Shown: piece after piece, positions 16,623 through 24,664 of the stretch
Layout of the letters: each line of letters starts with the position of its first letter
Numbering within the stretch: the first letter of the stretch is position 1
Assembly (NCBI GenBank): GCA_016935415.1
Contig: JAFGRA010000423.1
Coordinates: 1-40,729, forward strand
DNA from: Anaerolineales bacterium
GTDB taxonomy: Bacteria; Chloroflexota; Anaerolineae; Anaerolineales; UBA11579
Length of the DNA stretch: 40,729 nucleotides
Direction of reading: 5' to 3'
Made by a program: the position numbers and the translations under genes
The notes under the pieces: generated by a model
What the model was told of the DNA's origin: nothing
The model's database searches: none
The model's input: only the letters and a program-made list of their open reading frames with translations

Positions 16623-16651
16623 ATTCTACTATTTTAAGTAGGGCAAGTCAA
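16623..16651 (-). promoter_or_regulatory. Promoter of the hydrogenase operon
   Basis: On the minus strand TTGACT (16646-16651) and TAGAAT (16623-16628) are separated by 17 bases, each 5/6 to the sigma-70 consensus. The start should be near 16616, giving an untranslated leader of about 115 bases before hoxE. That leader contains an imperfectly explained inverted repeat, TTATCT-N5-AGATAA (16524-16540). Confidence 0.75.
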
Positions 16652-16804
16652 CTGACAAATGTCCTGTTAAACGGGGGTTATTTGCTTCAAGTTGAATTCG
16701 CTTTGATTAATGGGTGAAGATTAATCGATGCCCCTTGGGGTGATGTGTAAGCACGAAATATGCGCATAGCCATAACAATATACACTTTCTATGCTTTATA
16801 TGAT
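16652..16804. other. Spacer between the divergent hox and aro promoters
   Basis: No coding sequence is supported here. The only pattern I see is a direct repeat of GATTAAT at 16705-16711 and 16719-16725 (period 14 bases), and a small CCCCTTGGGG hairpin at 16731-16740. Either could be an operator, but nothing identifies a regulator. Confidence 0.4.
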
Positions 16805-16833
16805 TTGACAATAATACAAAAAGGTTGTATACT
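16805..16833 (+). promoter_or_regulatory. Strong sigma-70-type promoter of the aromatic amino acid operon
   Basis: TTGACA (16805-16810, perfect -35), a 17-base spacer and TATACT (16828-16833, 5/6 -10). The predicted start is near 16840, about 165 bases before aroH. The transcript first passes the leader ORF and attenuator. Confidence 0.85.
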
Positions 16834-16844
16834 CTGCGAAACTT

Positions 16845-16931
16845 ATGAAAATGCACTCTACTTCTAAATTTTTTGCGTTCTATTTTTATTACGGCACCAA
16901 AACTCGGCTGCCGTTGGCGATGTTTAAGTAG
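16845..16931 (+). CDS. Phe/Tyr-rich leader peptide controlling the aro operon (pheL-like)
   Basis: A 28-codon ORF, MKMHSTSKFFAFYFYYG and then a short basic tail, ending at TAG 16929-16931. Codons 9-16 (16869-16892) read Phe-Phe-Ala-Phe-Tyr-Phe-Tyr-Tyr, so seven of eight are aromatic; one more Phe is near the end. The ORF lies between a near-consensus promoter and an intrinsic terminator in front of the aro genes, and resembles E. coli pheL in size and composition. Ribosome stalling at these codons when charged tRNA-Phe or tRNA-Tyr is scarce would expose the antiterminator pairing. The first ATG is only about 5 bases after the predicted transcription start and has no Shine-Dalgarno, so translation may be nearly leaderless. 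A second ATG (codon 3) is an alternative. The peptide itself probably has no other role. Confidence 0.85.
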   Translation: MKMHSTSKFFAFYFYYGTKTRLPLAMFK

Positions 16932-16985
16932 AGCAGAAATCCCCTTACTTAGAAAAAAACACGAGACCAACGGTCTCGTGTTTTT
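16891..16985 (+). promoter_or_regulatory. Transcription attenuator of the aro operon (alternative RNA helices)
   Basis: Helix 1:2 pairs ACGGCA (16891-16896) with TGCCGT (16909-16914). Region 2 can instead use CCGTTGG (16911-16917) to pair with CCAACGG (16967-16973), which is the loop and inner stem of the terminator. The two states exclude each other. Region 1 begins at the last Tyr codon of the leader ORF, so a stalled ribosome covers region 1 and leaves region 2 free. A ribosome at the stop codon covers region 2 and permits termination. Confidence 0.75.
16955..16985 (+). terminator. Intrinsic terminator of the aro attenuator
   Basis: A perfect 14-bp stem: the arm ending CACGAGACC (16955-16968) pairs with the arm starting GGTCTCGTG (16972-16985) around the loop AAC, and the 3' arm ends in TTTTT. 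It sits upstream of aroH and downstream of the aro promoter, so it can only act as a leader terminator on this strand. The A-run before it would also allow it to work on the minus strand. Confidence 0.93.
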
Positions 16986-17005
16986 CGCTTAACAGGAGTT
17001 TTGTT

Positions 17006-17374
17006 ATGGCTACCAGAGGAATCCGCGGTGCGATCAATGTCTATAAGGATACCCCCGCAGAAATTAGCACTGCAATCGATACACTGTTTGCAACGCTCAT
17101 CGAGAAAAATGCTGGATTGACTCAAGAAGATGTGGGCAGCATCCTGATTACGGTGACACACGATATCCGTTCAGCGTTCCCCGCCAAGGCGATCCGGGAA
17201 ATGGGGTGGCAGACGGTTCCTATGATGTGCGCTCAAGAGATTCCGGTTGAAGGTAGTTTGCCCTTGTGCATCCGAGTGTTAGTGCATTGGAATACAGATC
17301 TCCCCCAAAATAAAATTACGCACATTTACCTGCGCGAAGCAACAAAGCTGCGCCCAGAACTAGCTGAAATATAA
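17006..17374 (+). CDS. aroH: Chorismate mutase, AroH class
   Basis: Converts chorismate to prephenate in the cytoplasm, the first step toward Tyr and Phe. The 122-residue protein closely follows Bacillus subtilis AroH. It starts with RGIRGA (active-site R7), has '[23 protein letters not shown]' (the Glu that sits in the active site) and '[12 protein letters not shown]' with the second active-site Arg, and ends '[13 protein letters not shown]'. AGGAG lies 7 bases before ATG 17006. It is the first structural gene after the attenuator. Its placement ahead of the shikimate genes makes the operon one for Tyr/Phe supply, not only for chorismate. Confidence 0.96.
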   Translation: MATRGIRGAINVYKDTPAEISTAIDTLFATLIEKNAGLTQEDVGSILITVTHDIRSAFPAKAIREMGWQTVPMMCAQEIPVEGSLPLCIRVLVHWNTDLPQNKITHIYLREATKLRPELAEI

Positions 17375-17411
17375 CCAACTTATTTTTGAGGATTTTAGAA
17401 GGAGCGTGATC

Positions 17412-18461
17412 ATGATGATTGTTATGCGTTCAAATGCTACGGAGACGGAAATCGAGACGATAATTTCGAGAATCGAATCTTTTCATCTTAATGCTCACAT
17501 TTCTAAGGGGATCGAGCGGACGGTGATTGGTGTCGTTGGCGATGGGCGTCCGGTACAGTCTAGCCAGTTCATCCATATGCCTGGCGTTGATCGAATTGTG
17601 CCAATCTCACGGCCATACAAGCTGGCCTCACGCGAGTTTCAACCGGAAGATTCCTCCTTTCCGTTGGATGGCGTGACAATTGGCGGCAATGAGATCGTGA
17701 TTATGGCTGGGCCGTGCTCAGTAGAGAGCCGGGAGCAGCTTATGGAAACGGCGCATGCCGTGAAAGAAGCAGGCGCGCACATTTTGCGTGGTGGGGCGTA
17801 CAAACCACGCACTTCACCCTACTCGTTCCAGGGACTGGGCTTGAAGGGACTGGAATTGCTGGCGGAAGCTCGGGAGGAGACCGGTCTGGCAGTGGTTACG
17901 GAAGTGACTTCTCCTGAATTGGTACCGATCGTTTGCGATTACGCCGATATGCTGCAAATTGGGGCGCGCAATATGCAGAATTATGTGTTGCTGCACGAGG
18001 TCGGCAAAAGCATGAAACCGGTTTTGTTGAAGCGCAGTTTCAGCGCTAAGGTTGAAGACCTGCTGATGGCGGCCGAATACATCCTCTCGCATGGCAACCG
18101 CAAGGTTGTGTTGTGCGAGCGCGGCATCCGCACCTTCGAAACTGCAACCCGCAACACAACGGATATCAATGCTATCCCGGTTTTAAAGTCCCTGACACAC
18201 CTACCGGTAGTGCTCGACCCCAGCCACAGTACCGGACATTGGGAATATGTTACTGCAGTGGCACGCGCGGGGGTAGCGGTTGGCGCAGATGGCCTGGTTG
18301 TTGAAGTTCACAATCATCCCGGTGAAGCTTTATCTGATGGCGGGCAATCGCTGAAACCAATACGCTTTGCTGAATTGGTTACCCAGGCATCAGCCGTGGC
18401 TGAGGCAGTTGGTAGAAAAGTAGCTCCTTCGAAAGCGCTCCAGGAAGTTGCATGGAATTAG
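17412..18461 (+). CDS. aroF: 3-deoxy-7-phosphoheptulonate (DAHP) synthase, type I-beta with N-terminal ferredoxin-like domain
   Basis: Condenses phosphoenolpyruvate and erythrose 4-phosphate, the first committed step of the shikimate pathway. ATG 17412 is chosen because AAGGAG lies 7 bases upstream; a GTG at 17406 is too close to it. Residues 1-70 form a small alpha/beta domain like the ferredoxin-like regulatory domain of Thermotoga-type enzymes. The barrel begins at '[12 protein letters not shown]'. '[16 protein letters not shown]', '[10 protein letters not shown]' and '[12 protein letters not shown]' are conserved catalytic and PEP-binding blocks. The N-terminal domain suggests enzyme feedback control on top of the transcriptional attenuator. 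It overlaps tyrA by 10 bases. Confidence 0.95.
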   Translation: MMIVMRSNATETEIETIISRIESFHLNAHISKGIERTVIGVVGDGRPVQSSQFIHMPGVDRIVPISRPYKLASREFQPEDSSFPLDGVTIGGNEIVIMAGPCSVESREQLMETAHAVKEAGAHILRGGAYKPRTSPYSFQGLGLKGLELLAEAREETGLAVVTEVTSPELVPIVCDYADMLQIGARNMQNYVLLHEVGKSMKPVLLKRSFSAKVEDLLMAAEYILSHGNRKVVLCERGIRTFETATRNTTDINAIPVLKSLTHLPVVLDPSHSTGHWEYVTAVARAGVAVGADGLVVEVHNHPGEALSDGGQSLKPIRFAELVTQASAVAEAVGRKVAPSKALQEVAWN

Positions 18462-19315
18462 CTGACGCTACGATCGCGATCATGGGCCTGGGGTTGATGG
18501 GCGGTTCCCTGGCGCTTGCCCTAAAGGGCAAATGCTGCTCGCTGCGCGGAATGGATGTGGACGCCGAGACCCTGGCTTATGCTACCGATCGTGGGATTGT
18601 CGACATCGCTTCCAGTGATCTGGAAAGCATCCTTGCCGGTGTGGACGTACTCATCCTGGCGATGCCCGTAGGCCAGATCGTGCGTTTTATTCAGGATCTT
18701 CCTAAGGTATATTCGGGGAAGATCATGCTAATGGATTTAGGCTCGACCAAGGCTGATATCGTGAACGCGATGTCGAAACTCCCGAAACGCTTCGATGTAT
18801 TGGGTGGGCATCCGATGTGTGGCAAAGAAAAACTGGGTATCCAAAACGCCGATCCTACCATGTTTTCCAACGCTCCCTTTGCTTTTACCAAATTGGAAAA
18901 TACGTCACCCAAAGCGGTAGATTTTGCCAACCAACTCGTTGCGGCGATTGGCGCTAATCCACTGTGGATTTCTGGAGAAATCCACGATGCCTGGACGGCT
19001 GCAACCAGCCATTTCCCCTACCTGATATCGACACTGTTGGCCAGGGTGACTCCGGCGGCAGCACGGCCGTTGATCGGAAGCGGATATCGCAGCGCAACCC
19101 GTTTAGCGGGTACGCCAGCCTCTTTGATGCTGGATGTATGCCTTTCCAATCACGAGAACATCCTGGCTGCTTTCGATCACTTTGTAGCAGAAATGCAGCA
19201 ACTGCGCGAATTGCTGGCAGCGCAAGATGCAGATGCGCTGCGGGTATGGATGGACAAAGCAGCCACTCATCAAAACCACCTTTTAGGACAGAGCACACAT
19301 GAAAGTCATCACTGA
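18452..19315 (+). CDS. tyrA: Prephenate (or arogenate) dehydrogenase
   Basis: Oxidatively decarboxylates prephenate to 4-hydroxyphenylpyruvate, or arogenate to tyrosine. It has 287 residues. The Rossmann loop is [10 protein letters not shown] (12-21) and the active-site histidine lies in '[14 protein letters not shown]' (H120). '[10 protein letters not shown]' and '[13 protein letters not shown]' are family blocks in the helical dimerisation domain. There is no C-terminal ACT domain and no fused chorismate mutase, so chorismate mutase is supplied by aroH. The start lies inside the aroF end and the stop inside aroA, so translation is coupled. Cofactor (NAD or NADP) and substrate preference cannot be read reliably. 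Confidence 0.94.
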   Translation: MELADATIAIMGLGLMGGSLALALKGKCCSLRGMDVDAETLAYATDRGIVDIASSDLESILAGVDVLILAMPVGQIVRFIQDLPKVYSGKIMLMDLGSTKADIVNAMSKLPKRFDVLGGHPMCGKEKLGIQNADPTMFSNAPFAFTKLENTSPKAVDFANQLVAAIGANPLWISGEIHDAWTAATSHFPYLISTLLARVTPAAARPLIGSGYRSATRLAGTPASLMLDVCLSNHENILAAFDHFVAEMQQLRELLAAQDADALRVWMDKAATHQNHLLGQSTHESHH

Positions 19316-20618
19316 ATCCGGTTATCCCCTGCGCGGGACAGTCTCGTTACCCGGCGATAAATCCATCTCTCACCGGGCTGCTTTATTTGGCGCGTTGGCA
19401 ACCGGACACAGTCACATTGAAAATTTCCTGGTGGCCGGGGTGACCGAAAAGATGTTGGATGCGTTGACCGCACTTGGGGTGAGTTACACGCTGAACGGTA
19501 CAACCCTGGACATCAATGGCAAGGGGTTTGCAGGAATTGAACCCGCTGAAAAGGTACTGCATTGCGGTAATTCAGCTACGACCATGCGCCTGTTGATTGG
19601 CGCGTTGGCAGGTATTGGCCTTCCGGCAAAGTTAGATGGTTCAGAAGGGTTGCGTAGCCGGCCAATGGGGCGTGTGGTCAATCCACTCAGGGAAATGGGC
19701 GCACAGATCGAAACAACTGAGGCCGGAACTGCTCCTCTCCAGATACTTGGGATGGATGGCAAACATTTGCAGGGAAGGAATTTTGCGTTGCCGGTTGCCA
19801 GTGCGCAGGTGAAAACGGCGCTCATGTTAGCTGCGCTGCAAGGTAACAGCCCAACTACGATCCTGGAACCAGGCCCATCGCGCGATCATTCTGAACGTAT
19901 GTTAGCGAGTATGGGGGCTTCTATAGAAACAGTTGCTCAGCAGGGAAAGCCGTGCATTACAGTTGAGCCGCTACAGAAGCATCTTACTCCGCTTGAGATA
20001 ACCGTTCCCGGCGATTTCTCATCGGCAGCCTTCTTGATCGTGGCTGCATTGGTTACGCCTGGATCAGAGATCGTATTGCAAGGGGTTGGCCTGAATCCAA
20101 CGCGGACTGGTTTACTGGATGTGCTCCATACAATGGGGGCACAGATCGAAATCTTGAACGCCAGAGAACAGCACAATGAACCGGTTGGTGACATTGTTGT
20201 GCGGCATAGTCGACTGCATGGCATCGAAGTCAGTGGTTCTGTGGTGGTGCGTATGATCGACGAATTCCCGGTCTTTGCGGTTGCCGCAGCCTACGCGGAA
20301 GGACAGACGGTTGTCAAGGACGCGGTGGAATTGCGACACAAAGAGTCGAATCGTATTTCGATGCTGTGCGCGCAGCTAACTGAGGTGGGCATCTCTGTGC
20401 GAGAACAACCAGACGGCTTCGTGATTGACGGCGGCGCGCCGGTGACAGGCGGAATCGCCGACCCACATTCGGATCACCGCCTGGCGATGTCTTTGCTGGT
20501 AGCGGGATTGGATGCACAGGGGCCGGTTAGTGTGCAGCATGCCGAGATCATCAACGAATCATTTCCACAGTTTCTAGATAGCCTGACGCATTTGGGGGCC
20601 AGGTTCGATGTCGTCTAA
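19299..20618 (+). CDS. aroA: 3-phosphoshikimate 1-carboxyvinyltransferase (EPSP synthase)
   Basis: Transfers enolpyruvate from PEP to shikimate 3-phosphate. It has 439 residues, the usual size. The substrate-binding Lys-Ser is in 'LPGDKSISHRAALFGAL' (K21, S22, R26). 'HCGNSATTMRLLIGAL' is the conserved glycine-rich block, 'VRMIDEFPVFAVAAAYAEG' carries the catalytic Asp and 'DPHSDHRLAMSLLVAGL' the C-terminal signature. The gene overlaps tyrA by 17 bases and aroE by 11. Confidence 0.97.
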   Translation: MKVITESGYPLRGTVSLPGDKSISHRAALFGALATGHSHIENFLVAGVTEKMLDALTALGVSYTLNGTTLDINGKGFAGIEPAEKVLHCGNSATTMRLLIGALAGIGLPAKLDGSEGLRSRPMGRVVNPLREMGAQIETTEAGTAPLQILGMDGKHLQGRNFALPVASAQVKTALMLAALQGNSPTTILEPGPSRDHSERMLASMGASIETVAQQGKPCITVEPLQKHLTPLEITVPGDFSSAAFLIVAALVTPGSEIVLQGVGLNPTRTGLLDVLHTMGAQIEILNAREQHNEPVGDIVVRHSRLHGIEVSGSVVVRMIDEFPVFAVAAAYAEGQTVVKDAVELRHKESNRISMLCAQLTEVGISVREQPDGFVIDGGAPVTGGIADPHSDHRLAMSLLVAGLDAQGPVSVQHAEIINESFPQFLDSLTHLGARFDVV

Positions 20619-21492
20619 AAGAGATTATCAGTTAGGTTTGATCGGTTGGAAACTCGGCCACAGCCTTTCTCCTGCTATGCATAATGCTGCACTCGAAGCG
20701 TTGGCGTTGACCGGAGATTACCGCCTGTATTCGATTGACCCTGCTGATTCTGGTAGCTTAGTTGATCTGTTGGACAAAGTTCGCCGCGGTGAGATCGACG
20801 GCTTGAATGTTACCATCCCTCACAAGCAAAACGTAATGCCGTTGCTGGATGCGCTTACACCTACAGCAGAACAGATCGGAGCAGTGAATACAATTATTCG
20901 AGATAAGGACAAGTTGCTTGGAGATAACACTGATGCAGCCGGTTTCCTCTACGACCTGGAAAACTTTTTTGCTGCTGAGAATATTGAACTCCTCACAAAA
21001 GAGAAAGAAGCGCTGATCCTCGGAGCGGGTGGTGCGGCTCGGGCAGTGGTCTATGCTTTGGCGCAGGCTGGCTGGAACGTTGCGATTGCTGCCCGGCGCG
21101 TCGTGCAGGCTGCAGAATTGGTGGAAAGCCTGGGTATTGGGAACGCACATGTGATTGATTTGACGGAACAGGAAATCGCGGCGTTATCCCCACATCTGAT
21201 CGTGAATGCCACACCGGTAGGTATGTTCCCACAAGGGGATGCTTCCCCTTGGCCGGAAGGCCTGGTATTTCCAGCCGGAGCGGCAATTTACGATCTGGTC
21301 TATAATCCCCCCATTACGCAACTGGTTGCCGAAGCGCACGCTGTAAACATACCCGCCATCACCGGCTTGGGCATGCTGGTCGAGCAGGGGGCGGCTGCTT
21401 TTCAGACCTGGATCGGACAAGAATCACCACGCACAGTCATGCGAGTAGCCTGTAAAACTGCCCTGGCCGCACAAACCTACCCCAAAGGATAG
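20608..21492 (+). CDS. aroE: Shikimate dehydrogenase
   Basis: NADPH-dependent reduction of 3-dehydroshikimate to shikimate. It has 294 residues. The substrate-binding 'GHSLSPAMHNAAL' is near the N-terminus, the catalytic lysine is in 'NVTIPHKQNV', and the catalytic aspartate is in 'GDNTDAAGF'. The nucleotide loop is 'LGAGGAARAV', and 'VNATPVGMFP' follows. The start ATG lies within the last codons of aroA. Confidence 0.96.
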   Translation: MSSKRDYQLGLIGWKLGHSLSPAMHNAALEALALTGDYRLYSIDPADSGSLVDLLDKVRRGEIDGLNVTIPHKQNVMPLLDALTPTAEQIGAVNTIIRDKDKLLGDNTDAAGFLYDLENFFAAENIELLTKEKEALILGAGGAARAVVYALAQAGWNVAIAARRVVQAAELVESLGIGNAHVIDLTEQEIAALSPHLIVNATPVGMFPQGDASPWPEGLVFPAGAAIYDLVYNPPITQLVAEAHAVNIPAITGLGMLVEQGAAAFQTWIGQESPRTVMRVACKTALAAQTYPKG

Positions 21493-21499
21493 AGAGCTT

Positions 21500-22672
21500 A
21501 TGTCATTACGTTACCTGACTGCCGGAGAATCCCACGGGCCTGCCCTGGTTGCCATTCTGGAAGGGATGCCGGCCGGATTATTACTTCCAAGTGAGGTTAT
21601 TGACCACGAACTGGCGCGTCGCCAGCAGGGGTATGGCTCTGGGGCGCGCATGAAAATCGAAAGTGACAGCGCCGAAATTTTGAGTGGGGTCATGGCGGGG
21701 GTGACGACCGGCGCGCCGTTGGCCTTCATGATCCAGAACCGCGATCACGTCAAATGGCAGGATAAAGCGATTGCCCCCTTCACCGTGCCGCGTCCCGGCC
21801 ACGCAGACCTTACCGCGGCGATTAAGTATGGCTACACTGATCTGCGTCCTTCGCTAGAACGCGCCTCTGCTCGCGAGACCGCGGCACGTGTGGCGGTGGG
21901 CGCGGTGTGTAAGCATTTTTTGCAGCAATTTAGGATTACAGTCGGAGGGTACGTGGCTTCGCTTGGTGAAGTGGAGGCTGAAATTGCAGACATTGCTTTT
22001 GATGGAAGAATTGCGACGGCGGAAACCAACGAGGTGCGCTGTCCGGCACAAAGCTCAGTAGACGCATTTACAGAAAAGATCAGGGCGACGATGCAAGCCC
22101 GCGATACCTTGGGCGGCATTATTGAGATCCTCGTACAGGGGTTGCCGGTGGGCCTGGGATCGCACGTGCAGTGGGACCGGCGCATCGAGACCCGTTTGAG
22201 CGCGGCGATCATGAGTGTGCAGGCTATGAAAGGGGTGGAAATTGGCGATGGTTTCGCCAATACGCGCTTGCCTGGTACCCAAGCGCAAGACCAGATTTAC
22301 CTCGAAGGCGAAGAGATCGTCCGCAAGACGCACCGCGCTGGGGGCGTGGAAGGCGGTATCACCAACGGTGGCCCCCTGATCCTGCGGGCCGCGATGAAAC
22401 CGATTGCGACCACACTGACCCCGCAGCATTCCGTTGACTTGGCGACCGGCCAGGAGACGGACACGCAGTACGAACGCTCAGATTTCTGCCCGGTGCCGCG
22501 CGCAGTGCCGATCCTGGAAGCAGTTGTAGCTTACGTACTGGCCGATGCGTTGCTCGAGAAATTGGGCGGCGATCAACTGGCGGTAATGCAGGAACGTTTT
22601 GAGAGGTTGCCCAAGGCAAGGCTCAGCGATATCCAGCTTGCGAATGAAGCACAAACTTGGTGGCGAACATGA
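21500..22672 (+). CDS. aroC: Chorismate synthase
   Basis: FMN-dependent trans-elimination of phosphate from EPSP to give chorismate, the branch point for Tyr, Phe and Trp. It has 390 residues. All three family signatures are visible: 'GESHGPALVAILEGMPAG' at the N-terminus, 'ERASARETAARVAVGAV' in the middle and 'GGVEGGITNGGPLILRAA' further on. It starts 8 bases after aroE, and its TGA overlaps the ATG of the AroKB gene. Confidence 0.97.
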   Translation: MSLRYLTAGESHGPALVAILEGMPAGLLLPSEVIDHELARRQQGYGSGARMKIESDSAEILSGVMAGVTTGAPLAFMIQNRDHVKWQDKAIAPFTVPRPGHADLTAAIKYGYTDLRPSLERASARETAARVAVGAVCKHFLQQFRITVGGYVASLGEVEAEIADIAFDGRIATAETNEVRCPAQSSVDAFTEKIRATMQARDTLGGIIEILVQGLPVGLGSHVQWDRRIETRLSAAIMSVQAMKGVEIGDGFANTRLPGTQAQDQIYLEGEEIVRKTHRAGGVEGGITNGGPLILRAAMKPIATTLTPQHSVDLATGQETDTQYERSDFCPVPRAVPILEAVVAYVLADALLEKLGGDQLAVMQERFERLPKARLSDIQLANEAQTWWRT

Positions 22673-24225
22673 AACCTTTTATCTTTTTGTATGGCCCTTC
22701 TGGTTCGGGTAAGAGCACAATTGCACCAATCCTGGCGCGTAGCCTGGATATGTCGACCGTTGACCTCGATCAATTGATCGTCCAGGAAACGGGACAGGAG
22801 ATCCCACAAATTTTCGAGATAGCAGGCGAGCCTGCGTTTCGGCAGTACGAGCGACATGCCTTACAGCAGGTGCTCGCCGGGCCGTCGCAGGTGGTTTCAT
22901 TGGGCGGCGGCGCGCTGCAAGCCGCCGGGAATCGTGACCTGGTCGAAGCGGCGGGCGTTGTGATTTGCTTGAGCGCTTCGGTGGATGTGCTGATTGCTCG
23001 CTTACAAGCCGATGTCGAGGAACGTCCATTACTGGCTGCCGACCTGGTCGAGAATCTGGAAGCAATGCTGCAGAAACGGAAGGAACATTACGCTTCTTTT
23101 TCCTATCAATTGGACACGTCTGAGCTTACTCTAGAACAGGCTGCCCACGAAATCCAAATCATGACCGGCTTGTTTCACATTAGTGGGATGGGGACAGGCT
23201 ATCCTGTGCAGATTGGTGCTGGCAGTTTAGCAGAAGTAGACTTCTTGCAGATACATACAGCATATGCTATCGTCAGCGATGAAAACGTCAGCCAGTACCA
23301 CCTCGATCCTTTATTGGCAGCTATGAATAAAACAGATGTAAAGGCTGCTCCCATTGTGATTCCGTCAGGCGAACAGCAAAAGAGTATTGATACGGCCGTG
23401 AAGCTTTGGGAGCAATTCTTACAGGCCGGACTTGACCGTAAGAGTGCAGTGTTGGCCCTGGGCGGTGGTGTGGTGGGTGATCTGACCGGTTTTGCGGCGG
23501 CGGCTTACATGCGCGGTATTGCCTGGGTATCCGCGCCGACTTCATTGCTGGCAATGGTTGATTCCAGCCTGGGGGGTAAGACAGGCGTCAACCTGGCCTT
23601 TGGCAAGAACTTAGTAGGCGCTTTTTATCCGCCGGAGATGGTCGTCATTGACCCGGCATTGTTGGAGACGCTGCCACAAGCGGAACTCATTAATGGCATG
23701 GCTGAGGTGGTCAAGCATGGTGTGATCGCCGATCCGGTCTTGTTCGAAATGTGTGCTCGACCGCTTGAAACGCAGGATTGGGAAGCCCTCGTACGCCGGG
23801 CGGCGGCTGTGAAGATCCGGGTGGTCAACCAAGACCCATATGAGCAAGGTTTGCGGGAAACGCTGAATTTCGGCCATACAGTCGGGCATGCTATAGAGGC
23901 GCTGACCCATTACGGAGTCAAACATGGAGAAGCAGTGGCGATTGGCATGGTGATTGAAACCCGCTTGGCGGAAAACCTGGGGACTGCGGAGTCGGGACTG
24001 ACTGAGCAAATCATTGCTGTGCTTGAAGCGGTTGGATTGCCAACCGAGCTTCCCGCATCGATCGAAATCGACGATTTGCTGGTTGCTATGCAGTCCGATA
24101 AGAAGAAACGTGCCGGAAGAGTGCGTTTCTCTTTGCCGGTTAAGATTGGGGAGGCGGTTTGGGGTGTTGAAGTCGAAGACTTGAAAGCCGCGCTTGCTAA
24201 AGTCTATGGAGGAATCTATGCCTAG
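22669..24225 (+). CDS. aroKB: Fused shikimate kinase - 3-dehydroquinate synthase
   Basis: A 518-residue two-domain enzyme covering shikimate pathway steps 5 and 2. Residues 1 to about 165 are shikimate kinase, with P-loop GPSGSGKST (9-17), the shikimate-binding Asp in 'STVDLDQLI' and '[10 protein letters not shown]'. From about residue 175 the sequence is an NAD- and metal-dependent 3-dehydroquinate synthase, with '[20 protein letters not shown]', '[12 protein letters not shown]', '[11 protein letters not shown]', '[12 protein letters not shown]' and 'HGEAVAIGM'. ATG 22669 (ATGA overlap with aroC) is the start; an upstream TTG at 22657 is not needed. Similar fusions are known, for example in Thermotoga. 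The reading frame is continuous and neither domain looks damaged. Confidence 0.95.
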   Translation: MKPFIFLYGPSGSGKSTIAPILARSLDMSTVDLDQLIVQETGQEIPQIFEIAGEPAFRQYERHALQQVLAGPSQVVSLGGGALQAAGNRDLVEAAGVVICLSASVDVLIARLQADVEERPLLAADLVENLEAMLQKRKEHYASFSYQLDTSELTLEQAAHEIQIMTGLFHISGMGTGYPVQIGAGSLAEVDFLQIHTAYAIVSDENVSQYHLDPLLAAMNKTDVKAAPIVIPSGEQQKSIDTAVKLWEQFLQAGLDRKSAVLALGGGVVGDLTGFAAAAYMRGIAWVSAPTSLLAMVDSSLGGKTGVNLAFGKNLVGAFYPPEMVVIDPALLETLPQAELINGMAEVVKHGVIADPVLFEMCARPLETQDWEALVRRAAAVKIRVVNQDPYEQGLRETLNFGHTVGHAIEALTHYGVKHGEAVAIGMVIETRLAENLGTAESGLTEQIIAVLEAVGLPTELPASIEIDDLLVAMQSDKKKRAGRVRFSLPVKIGEAVWGVEVEDLKAALAKVYGGIYA

Positions 24226-24655
24226 TATTCTGGTGCTGCATGGCCCTAATCTAAATCTGCTAGGACAGCGCGAACCTGATGTATATGGTGCAATCACGCT
24301 GGATGATATCAACCAGCAGCTTGTGGAAGCCGCGGCGGAAATGGGAATTGAAATCAGTGCTTTCCAGTCCAATCAGGAGGGAGCATTGATTGATGCCTTG
24401 CACCAGGCCGAACAAAACGCGGACGGTGTGATCTTCAACCCGGCTGGGTACACGCATACCTCGGTTGCGCTGCGGGATGCCGTTGCTGCTATCGAGGTGC
24501 CGGTGGTCGAAGTGCATATTTCTAATGTGTACGCCCGCGAGGAGTTCCGTCACAAGTCGCTGCTCTCCCCGGTATGCATGGGTAAGATCACTGGTTTTGG
24601 CTGGCGCTCTTACCTGCTCGCTTTATATGCTTTCAAAGAAATCGTGTTTGAGTAG
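24218..24655 (+). CDS. aroQ: Type II 3-dehydroquinate dehydratase
   Basis: Dehydrates 3-dehydroquinate to 3-dehydroshikimate. It has 145 residues, typical for the small dodecameric type II enzyme. '[19 protein letters not shown]' holds the substrate-binding Asn, catalytic Arg and Tyr. '[16 protein letters not shown]' and '[19 protein letters not shown]' hold the catalytic His and binding residues. ATG 24218 is preceded by GGAGG and overlaps the aroKB stop, so an upstream in-frame ATG at 24194 is not the start. Confidence 0.96.
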   Translation: MPSILVLHGPNLNLLGQREPDVYGAITLDDINQQLVEAAAEMGIEISAFQSNQEGALIDALHQAEQNADGVIFNPAGYTHTSVALRDAVAAIEVPVVEVHISNVYAREEFRHKSLLSPVCMGKITGFGWRSYLLALYAFKEIVFE

Positions 24656-24664
24656 GAATAAACA

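Noticed and set aside
16840-17005. T-box riboswitch in the aroH leader
   Set aside because: I see no conserved T-box sequence (AGGGTGGNACCGC type). The aromatic-codon ORF and helix arrangement fit ribosome-mediated attenuation better.
23611-24372. Minus-strand ORF of 253 codons across the aroKB-aroQ junction
   Set aside because: It is a shadow of two well-supported genes, with no ribosome binding site or motif noticed.
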